Positions 55,794 through 64,000 of a stretch of 64,000 nt of DNA are shown one piece after another. The DNA lies in NCBI GenBank assembly GCA_034359265.1, contig CP136894.1:33448501-33512500 (forward strand). The letters run 5' to 3'. Both the position numbers and the translations under genes were made by a program. This DNA comes from Canna indica (lineage: Eukaryota > Streptophyta > Magnoliopsida > Zingiberales > Cannaceae). The first letter of the stretch is position 1. Each line of letters starts with the position of its first letter. Below the pieces are notes generated by a model that saw nothing but the letters and a program-made list of their open reading frames with translations, searched no databases and was not told the origin of the DNA.

Positions 55794-58052
55794 TGTCACA
55801 CCCCAACAGAGGGTCGTGTGACCGGCCAGGGTCTACATGCTACCCTGTAGCCTACTACCTACACTGTAGCCTACTACCTGCACTGACCATCAAGAAGACC
55901 AGAATACATCGGATAAAAGAAGCCACAATGAAATTTTATTTAACTTTTCAAAGTTCACAAATATGTTTTTCAAATAAAAGAAGAAAAGCTAACATCGTCA
56001 CAAACTGGAACATCTCAATTCAAAGTTTATTACAAGTTTTTTTAAAAAAAATAATAACTGTGAGTGTAGGAAAAACGACAACACAACAACTGGACTATGG
56101 CTAAAGGATGCCGCTACAAGATTTGGCACCACCGCCTACCCTCCAACCACACCATGATGACAAGCCTCAAATCACTGATCATGCTCTGCAAAACAAAAAG
56201 AAACAACCGTGAGTCCACTTGGGACTCAGTGAGCGGTTCTTTATAGACCATATATGAGAGAAACCTGCCATAACGACCTAATTAAGCCACTTGGCATCCG
56301 ACCCTTAAGCCTACTTATGGTCTAGAAATTCCGGCTATACCTGGCCCTACCATACAAGGTAGAATCACACTCTGGACAAGAATGGTCTACTAGTCTCCGG
56401 ACACCGTCTGAGGTAGGGATAGCTAGTCCCACCCAACTGGGGTCTGACACCTAGCGGGCCCGGTAGTGATATCTCAAGACCCAATCACTGGCCGAGTCAG
56501 GCATTCATCATTCCAACTACTCAGGCATCTCGGTAGACCATCACGAACACATCACACAAGCAAGTGTCCTAGAGCTTCCTTGTTTAAAATCCCAAGCGTC
56601 CGCCCATGTTCAGCCCTTTATTTTCGGGTCAAAACATGCGTGCACTATTGTTCGCAAATTATTTCCTAGGTGTAAAACCTAACTAGTCTACCTTTGAGTT
56701 TCCATAAACAGCACACACCTCAAATTTTTCATGTTAATCATCTAGCGTCATATACTATCCTTGCTAATGTGAAAAACATGTCATAAACTTGAAAATGTAC
56801 CCAATAACAAAACGGGACAGCATATAAGCTATAGATGAATTACTTCACGTCACATACTATGTATAGCCACATTATTTAAAAATAAAGAATTTAAACAATT
56901 AATCAAACATTTCATGGATTAAACCAATAAGGAACATGTAATAAACATAGCAACAATTAAACATGATATCTGAAATTCAATGAAACCTTTCCTTCGATAC
57001 ATGTACCATAACCATCATATCCATATATGCATTAGCAAGAACATTTCCATAATCGTTAGAATATAGATCTACAGTTGCTATCAATTCTCAAGATGGACAA
57101 CAATCATATAATATAATTTGAACCTAACACTAAGCATGTAAGTAGGAATTCAAAACGACATAACATGAAATCCAGCATAAAGATTCGACAGCCCCGAGTT
57201 TTCCACCCCTCTCCATTGCTCCGCTGACTCAAGCAAGGTAACATCCTGCTCGGCCGAGCCCTCTAAGTAAGGTGAACATGTTGCGACAACAACACAAGTA
57301 TCAATACAAAGATCCAACATATAACGAACATAAAGTGATCTACAAGTTGCAAGACGAGCAAGAAAATAGGGGAAAATTTCGGCATGACCTTTCCCATTTT
57401 TCCTCGACTCGACCAGCCCATATAGAAGCAAGAAAATCATGATTTGAAAGTACGAATTCGCATGTACACAAATTGATTAAGTTCCAATACAAAAGAACAC
57501 GTCGATCGGCAAAACAACCCGCGAAGAAACCCGATTTCAAGATCCATAGGGTCGGCCACCCGCCTCCCTTCAAAAACATGTTAACCACTCACCTTTGCTT
57601 GATGAAGATGAAGGATCGGACGTTGGCGGTCTCGAATCTTCCGGCGATGACGCGATCTCCAGATCGACCAAGATCTCTCCTCCTTGCTCCTTCTCCCCCT
57701 CTCCCTATGCGCTACTTTGTGCGACTCCTAGATGAGCCGCACGGTAGCTATGATGAGGGATTTTATTCGCTCATCTACCATGCCTTAATTGCCCTTACAA
57801 CTTAACACTGACTCGACTAAGTCCGAGTTCGACTTGGGTTCTGACTCTATCCGTAACACGAGTCAATGTTAAATCAATTAAGGTACAAATACATAAAAGG
57901 AAAGATCCATTAAACCAATTTAGCTTCATACATCATTAGTCGAGTCATACCTTCTACTCGAGATGATTTCGAGGCTTGGCTCGACTAACCCCGGGTTCGG
58001 CGCACTGCACCAAAATAGATTTTTATATTAGGAAAAAATTTCGGGTCTTACA
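55794..58052 (-). repeat. Gypsy M 3' LTR
   Basis: On the minus strand it starts TGTAAGACCCGAAAT and ends GTTGGGGTGTGACA, 2259 bp. It is similar to the gypsy P LTR, including the TCGACTCG-rich segments and the GGTCTGACACC/GATGGTCC landmarks. A 21-bp local duplication (TAGCCTACTACCTACACTG-like) is present at 55848-55886 but absent from the second copy at 63452. Confidence 0.87.
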
Positions 58053-61000
58053 ACCTTCCCCCCTTAAGGGAAATTCGTCCTCGAATTTAATTGGATGATA
58101 AGGACTTACCAGCTCTTCAAATAAGGAAGGGTAGCGCTCTCTGATGTCTTGCTCTACCTCCCAAGTCACCTCTTGCCCAGAGTGGTGCTCCCATCTAACT
58201 TTCATCAGGGGGAGTCCTTTGGATCTTAGCTTCCTAACTTGGCGGTCAAGGATCTCTACCGGCCTTTCCTCGAATAAGACAACCAAATCCACCCCAATTG
58301 AAGAAGTTCAATCACATGCGAATCCTCTTTTACTTATCTCCGAAGCATGCATACATGGAAAACCGGGTGCACTCTGCTCAGGCTAGGAGGCAAAGCCAGT
58401 ACATAAGCCACTATGCCCTTCCGTTTGAGAATAGGGAAAGGCCCAATGAACCTAGGGCTCAACTTTCCCTTCTTCCCAAATCAAACCACCCCTTTCATAG
58501 GTGAGACCTTCAGGAACACTAAATCGCCCTCAGCGAATTCCAATTCTCTAGCCTTCTTAACGGCATATATTTTCTGACGACTCTGGGCCACCAGCAATCT
58601 TTCCCTTATGGTTTTCACCTTCTCTACCGCCTCCTCCACCAGATCAGGACCCACCATGAGTGATTCCCCGGCCTCAAACCAGCCCACCGGAGACCTACAC
58701 CGCCGCCCGTACAAGGCCTCAAAGGGAGCCATACCAATGCTATTGTGATAGCTATTGTTGTAGACGAACTCTATCAGTGCTAGGTGTTTTTCCCAACTGT
58801 CGACCATATCCAGAATGCATGCCCTCAGCATGTCCTCCAAGGTTTGAATGGTCCTCTCTGACTATCCGTTAGTCTGTGGATGGAAATCTGTGCTGAAACG
58901 CACCTGCGTACCCAAGGCTTCCTGGAAGGACTACCAAAACCGGGTTGTGAAATAGGTACGACGATCAAATATAATCATCACAGGGGTACCATGGTATGCC
59001 ACAATCCTGTCCAAGAATAGTCTGGCGTACTGTTCCACAGAAAAGGTAGTCTTCACTGGAATGAAGTGCGCGGTCTTGGTTAATCGGTCCACTACTACCC
59101 AAATAGAGTCAAAGCCCCCCTTTGACTTAGGCAACCCGGTAACTAGATCCATAGTGATTTTCTCCCACTTCCACTCGGGCACCTCGAGGTTCCGCAGTAG
59201 TCCCACAGGCTTCAGGTGTTCGGCCTTCACCTGTTGGCAGACCAGACATTTGGATACAAACTCTACTACCTCTCTTTTCATACCCTTCCACCAGTAATGC
59301 TGCCTTAAATCTCGATAAATTTTGGTGGCTCCCGGATGCATCGTATAAGTGGAACGATGACCCAGCTCCAGGACTTGCCTGCGCACCTCTGCCATATCTG
59401 GCACCATGATTCGGTCCTTGAACCTCAGTACACCCTCTGAGTCCAATCGGAATATGTTCTCTACATCGCCTCTTTGCACTACATCCTTGGTCAGCGCACA
59501 AAAGGCATCCTCTCCCTGCGCGGCACGCAGCATGTTCGCTAGTGTGGATTGTGCCCGCAGGTGTGCCACCAAGGCACCTAAAGCTGACACCGTTAAGGTT
59601 GTACCCCTATCTAGGCAAATTGCCAACTCTCGAGCTAGAGGCCTCCGCTTAATTTCCAGTGAGCCAAACTGCCCATGGATTTTCTGCTTAGAGCATCTGC
59701 CACCACATTTGCTTTCCCCATATGATACATAATGGTGCAGTCAAAATCCTTTAGGAGCTCCAGCCACCTCCTCTGCCTGAGATTCAGCTCCATTTAGGTA
59801 AGCAAGTACTGAAGGCTCTTGTGATCCGTATAAATCTCGCAAGTCTCTCCATGCAGGTAGTGCCACCAGAGCTTCAGTGCAAAAACCACTCCTGCTAGCT
59901 CTAGGTCGTGCGTCAAATAGTTCTTTTCATGAACTTTCAGCTGGCGGGGTGCATAGGCTATGACTTTGCCAAACTGCATCAGAACGCAGCCCAGGCCAAC
60001 CCGTGAGGCATCACTGAAGACTACAAACCCTCCTGAGACAAAAGGTACAACCAACACCGATGCAGATGTCAAACATTCCTTGAGCTTCTGAAAGCTCACC
60101 TCACACTTGTCGTCCCAAATGAACCTGACCTTTTTATAAGTCAACTGAGTCAATGGGGCTGCAATTCTAGAGAAGTTCTCCACAAACTTCTGATAGTACC
60201 CGGCCAACCCAAGAAAACCACGGATCTCAGTCACGTTAGTCGGTCGACTCCAGTTCTGCACGACTTCCACCTTTGCAGGATCTACCCTTATTCCATTCTT
60301 GGACACTACATGGCCCAGGAACCCTACACTTTCCAACTAGAATTCACACTCGGAAAATTTTGCAAACAAGCGGTGTTCTCTGAGGGTTTCCAGGACCATT
60401 CTCAGGTGCTTCGAGTGCTCCTCCTCACTCTTGGAGTAGACCAGGATGTCGTCAATGAAGACAATCACAAAGCTATCCAGGTACTCTTTAAATACCTTAT
60501 TCATTAGGTCCATGAAGGCAGCAGGTGCATTGGTTAGACCAAAGGACATCACTAGGAACTCGTAGTGACCATAGAGAGTCCTAAAGGCCGTCCTAGGCAC
60601 ATCGCGGTCCCGGATTCTCAGCTGATGGTATCCGGACCTTAAGTCTACCTTCGAAAACCATTGTGCCCCCTTGCAGCTGGTCAAACAAATCGTCTATCCT
60701 CGGTAGTGGGTAACGATTTTTGACTGTCACTTTGTTTAGCTGCCTATAGTCGATGCACATGTGCGTCGACCCATCCTTCTTCTTCACGAAGTGTACCGGG
60801 GCACCCCAGGATGACACGCTCGACCGGATGAAACCCAGGTCTAGCATTTCTTGCAATTGCACCTTTAACTCCCAGAGTTCGGCCAGTGCCATCGTATAAG
60901 CCGGGATGGAAATCAGCTTCACCCCGGGCTGCAGATCAATGCAAAAATCAACTTCCCTTATGGGCGACCATCTCGGCAATTCCTCGGGAAACACATCGGG

Positions 61001-62799
61001 GAATTCACAGACCACTTGGGTTCCACTGACATTTCTTATCTCACCCCTTTCCTCCTTGGCCATGGATATGAAGGCCAGGAAGGATTGACAGCCGCCCTGA
61101 AGATGCTTACGAGCCTTTAGGGCTGAGAGGACACCAATTGGCTTGCTTCCTCCCTCTCCTTGGAAGGAGAACTGTGGCAGCCCAGGCTTGCTGAACATAA
61201 CTGTCTTAGCCCTACAATCCAGCAACGCAAAGTGCTCTGCCAACCAATCCATGCCAAGAATGACATCGATTTCAAGTGTGGGTAGGAGTGTCAAATCTGC
61301 ACTTAGTACATGGCCGCAGATGAGCACTTCACAACCTTGGAAAATTGAATTGGCTAGGATTGCATTGCCCGCATGCGTTGATACTATCAATGGCCCGTCA
61401 AGCAAGGAAGGTACCATTGGCAACTCAGCAGCAATTTGGCAGATACAAACAAGTGCGTGGCACCCAGATCAAACAAAACATATGAAGCAGGCAAACATAC
61501 TAAATTAGTACCTGCTACCTCTGCCTTGGACGCCTCTACCCCATCACAATTCATGGCATATACCCTAGCAGATGGTCTCTCTGAATGACTAGTCTGTGGC
61601 CCCTTGTTCTACGTCTACCCTCTCTGAGAAACTGACACCACTAACATAGGTGTCTTTCCCTTTCACTGCTCAGGCTTCTGACCAATTCCCTCGGGACAGT
61701 CCTTCTTGAAGTGCCCGACTCGGCCGCACCTATAGCAAGCGTTCGTGCGGCCAAAGCAGGATCCCTAGTGCCTTCGACTGCAGCTGCCGTACTATGGCGC
61801 CTCTGATCTCTGAGAACCACCCCCTGAGACTGTCGGCCTCACTGATCCAGACCCTGGGCCCCCATGGCTCTGATTGCCATTCTGTCCTCGTCTCTGTTGA
61901 TGGTTTGCAGCGGTCACTGCCCTCTCAGAATGACAAGGCTGACTGCCAGATCTTTGCGGTCGAAATTTATTCTTGGCTGGCCCGTCAATCCTTTCAAGTG
62001 GCACCAAGGCCTCTTTCCGAAGGGCTTCATCCACTACCCGATCTAGAGTGGAATCCTCAGTATAGTGGATGAGTCTGCCGATCTCTGGCCTCAGACCTGC
62101 CACGAACCTCTTGACCCTGGTGGTCTCCGATGCCACTAAGGGCCAGATGATACTTGGAAAGATGGTTAAACTCCATCTCATATTCAGATACTGATATGCC
62201 TCCAGACTGACATAGCATCTCGAACTCTCGGGCTCACTTGTCGCGAACACTCATTGGCAAGTACTACTCCTCCATAGCCGCCCCGAATTGCTCCTACGTG
62301 GGAGGCGGTGCGCCTGCTGCCCTGCGAGCCCTCTAACTGTGCAGCCAGACCTTTGTCGGTCCCCTCATATGAAGTTCGACCATATGAACCACTGCCTCCA
62401 ATGAGCACCCCAGCTCCATACATAATCCCCAAAAAACTCAGTCACTTCCACCTGCCAATATGTTCCGATGAACTCTGGTGGCTTCAGCGTGATGAAGTTC
62501 GCATAGGTTGGGGCTCCTGGAGTCCTGACCACGGGTGCTACAGTCTTGACCTCCTCCGGTACAGCTGAAACTATGGGCACTGGTTACGGCGGTGGCTGCA
62601 TCTGCTGCTGCATCTGTTGCCCCAGTTCTTGCTCCCTAAGGAGCGACTTAGTTAGCTGAGTTGCCTGAGCCTGCAATTGAGCAACTACTGACTCTTGCCC
62701 CTGACCCTCAAACTTCTCCCTATCTCTGCCTCGGGCCTGGCCTCGATGTTCTGTCGAGTTACCGCCGCTGCCGCTCAGTGCAGCATTAGGAGCCTCCAT
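58023..62799 (-). pseudogene. Gypsy M gag-pol (Tekay/Del chromovirus)
   Basis: The ATG at 62799 begins MEAPNAALSGSGGN; a Gln-rich helix follows (QLQAQATQLTKSLLREQEL). Capsid: PGAPTYANFITLKPPEFIGT with shifts, then ETTRVKRFVAGLRPEIGRL. The zinc knuckle CYRCGRVGHFKKDC is intact (about 61690-61735). The protease reads [15 protein letters not shown] and [14 protein letters not shown] (61060-60340) keeps [24 protein letters not shown] and the catalytic [12 protein letters not shown]. RNase H keeps [14 protein letters not shown]. Integrase keeps the HHCC region (HRSTYTMHPGATKIYRDL, CLVCQQVKAEHL), MDLVTGLPKSKGGF and the second Asp in MIIFDRRT. The chromodomain-like tail reads LDRQVRKLRSKGLPLMKVRW. 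Roughly six frameshifts or stops. Confidence 0.88.
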
Positions 62800-62998
62800 T
62801 TCACTTTCAGAGAAAAGGAAAAATTTCCTATCATATAATAAATTTTTAACTGAAGCTTTTAAAATTTACTAACCGCATAGTGTGCTAAGTGCATTAGTGG
62901 TTGCTAGATCTCGTAGCATAACTATACCGTATGTCGACACGCTAGCATATGTCTCATACGGTACCCAACTCTTAGTCATAGTCAAGACATAAGCTTGT

Positions 62999-63010
62999 GC
63001 TCTCATACCA
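62999..63010 (-). promoter_or_regulatory. Gypsy M primer-binding site, one base changed
   Basis: The element strand reads TGGTATGAGAGC against the usual TGGTATCAGAGC, 4 bp after the LTR end. Confidence 0.82.
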
Positions 63011-63014
63011 ACTT

Positions 63015-63060
63015 TGTCACACCCCAACTAAGGGTCGTGTGACCGGCCAGGGTCTACACG
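63015..63060 (-). repeat. Gypsy M 5' LTR, last 46 bp only
   Basis: Plus strand TGTCACACCCCAACTAAGGG...GGTCTACACG. The sequence then switches to copia X LTR sequence at 63061. Confidence 0.85.
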
Positions 63061-63451
63061 ATATTTTTAATCATCGTTAATTTCATTTCTATTGCTCTTT
63101 TTTTTTTATGAGTAGAGGAGAGGTCCTCTTTAATATTTTCAGGCGTTACTCCTTTGATCTTTATGGTCATGGTGTTATGGAGATTTAGTGCTGACTGTTT
63201 GGTTTGAACCGATGACTGTTAGTTTTTTAAACTACTGGTATTATTGATCAAATAGTTAAGTCAGCATTGATTTAGAACTATTAGTTGTCACATATAAATT
63301 CCAGTGAAAAGATTTGATTTATCAACTCCTGTGTGCGTACATTGTGTTGCCAGTTATTTTGAGGAGTTGAAACTACTGAGTGCAAGATGGCAACAATCTA
63401 TCTTTCTTATCTTAAAGTGAAGATGGCTTTCGACTGTTAACTCACTACAGC
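63061..63451 (+). repeat. Second copy of a copia X LTR segment
   Basis: Parallels 55404-55793 almost base for base (ATATTTTTAATCATCGTTAA to CTCACTACAGC), including the same break into a gypsy LTR at its right end. It marks a tandem duplication of about 7.66 kb. Confidence 0.9.
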
Positions 63452-64000
63452 TGTCACACCCCAACTGAGGGTCGTGTGACCGGCCAGGGTCTACATGCTA
63501 CCCTGAAGCCTACTACCAACACTGGACATCAAGAAAACCAGAACACATCGGATAAAAGAAACCACAATGAAATTTTATTTAACTTTTCAAAGTTCACAAA
63601 TATGTTTTTCAAATAAAAGAAGAAAAGCTAACATCGTCACAAACTGGAACAGCTCAATTCAAAGTTCAATACAAGATTTTTTAAAAAAAATAATAACTGT
63701 CTGTGTAGGAAAAACGACAACACAACAACTGGACTATGACTAAAGGACGCCGCTACGAGATTTGGCACCACCGTCTGCCCTCCAGCTGCACCATGACTAC
63801 AAGCCTCAAATCACTGATCATGCTCTGCAAAACAAAAAGAAATAACCGTGAGTCCACTTGGGACTCAGTGAGCGATTCTTCCGAACCTCCACATAATCCT
63901 CGATTAAGCATACATACACATATAAGGCAACATAATATATAGACAAGGAGGTTAGTTACTTTTGATATGACTACTGACTCCGTGAGTAATTCTGTATATA
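63452..64000 (-). repeat. Second copy of the gypsy M LTR, runs off the window
   Basis: Starts TGTCACACCCCAACTGAGGG on the plus strand and follows 55794 onward (CTGGAACA(G/T)CTCAATTCAAAG, ATGCTCTGCAAAACAAAAAG). It differs by several substitutions and one small indel, so the two copies are not identical. Confidence 0.88.

Larger units (their letters stand above)
55794..63060 (-). mobile_element. Gypsy M, minus-strand Tekay/Del chromovirus in the copia X LTR
   Basis: In element order: 5' LTR stub 63060-63015, primer site 63010-62999, gag from 62799, pol to 58023, polypurine tract 58065-58053, 3' LTR 58052-55794. The 5' LTR is cut after 46 bp (in plus coordinates) by a duplication junction at 63060/63061. 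Coding is frameshifted but all domains are present. Confidence 0.87.

Overview
The window is plant nuclear DNA made almost entirely of nested, decayed transposable elements. I found no host gene, tRNA, rRNA or CRISPR locus. The evidence for a flowering plant (probably a eudicot, species not resolved) is: Ty1/copia elements with Sirevirus-like traits, Ty3/gypsy elements of the Tekay/Del chromovirus type with LTRs of 2-3 kb, primer sites matching initiator tRNA-Met, CACTA elements carrying the plant Ptta/En/Spm transposase domain, a Mutator-type fold-back element and a TRIM.

Left flank (1-10217). A TRIM with three LTR copies (76-752, target duplication ATACT) is followed by about 2.3 kb of AT-rich non-coding DNA. 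Two convergent CACTA elements follow (A, about 3075-4963, plus strand; B, about 5658-8881, minus strand) with a gypsy LTR fragment between them. Next comes the 3' part of a minus-strand copia element (8882 to about 10060), which carries a 'putative plant transposon protein' pseudogene.

From 10218 to the right edge everything sits inside one old copia element, X, of about 8.1 kb of its own sequence. Its pieces are: 5' LTR 10218-11230; gag start 11279-11397; gag to pre-integrase 15053-17307; integrase to RNase H 24596-26809; RNase H end 53313-53473; a 316-codon accessory ORF 53841-54791; and a 3' LTR starting at 55157. Four blocks split it: (1) copia Z (11398-15052, duplication GCTGG); (2) a fold-back MULE-like element (17308-24595, 9-bp duplication TAAAAAGTA), itself split by copia Y, which contains a piece of gypsy P; (3) a 26.5-kb gypsy block (26810-53312, duplication GATAT); (4) gypsy M on the minus strand from 55794 to the edge. 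The reading frame of X resumes across blocks 1-3, which supports this reconstruction.

The gypsy block holds gypsy G3 (minus strand) and gypsy G2 (plus strand), with copia W (37764-45692) inserted in the G2 gag gene. LTR fragments in opposite orientation suggest that about 9.35 kb (26987-36335) was inverted after insertion. At the right edge a tandem duplication repeats the start of gypsy M and its flank (junction 63060/63061).

The most interesting signal is an array of about 35-bp hairpin units in the transcribed part of the Tekay-like LTRs. It appears four times (32772-33047, 34463-34816, 36827-37001, 51620-52103). The outer stem changes by paired substitutions from unit to unit, while the inner TCGG/CCGA stem is nearly constant. 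Other points worth a look are the open accessory ORF of copia X, palindrome clusters just upstream of the TATA boxes of three copia LTR families, and an snRNA-type promoter motif in the TRIM LTR.
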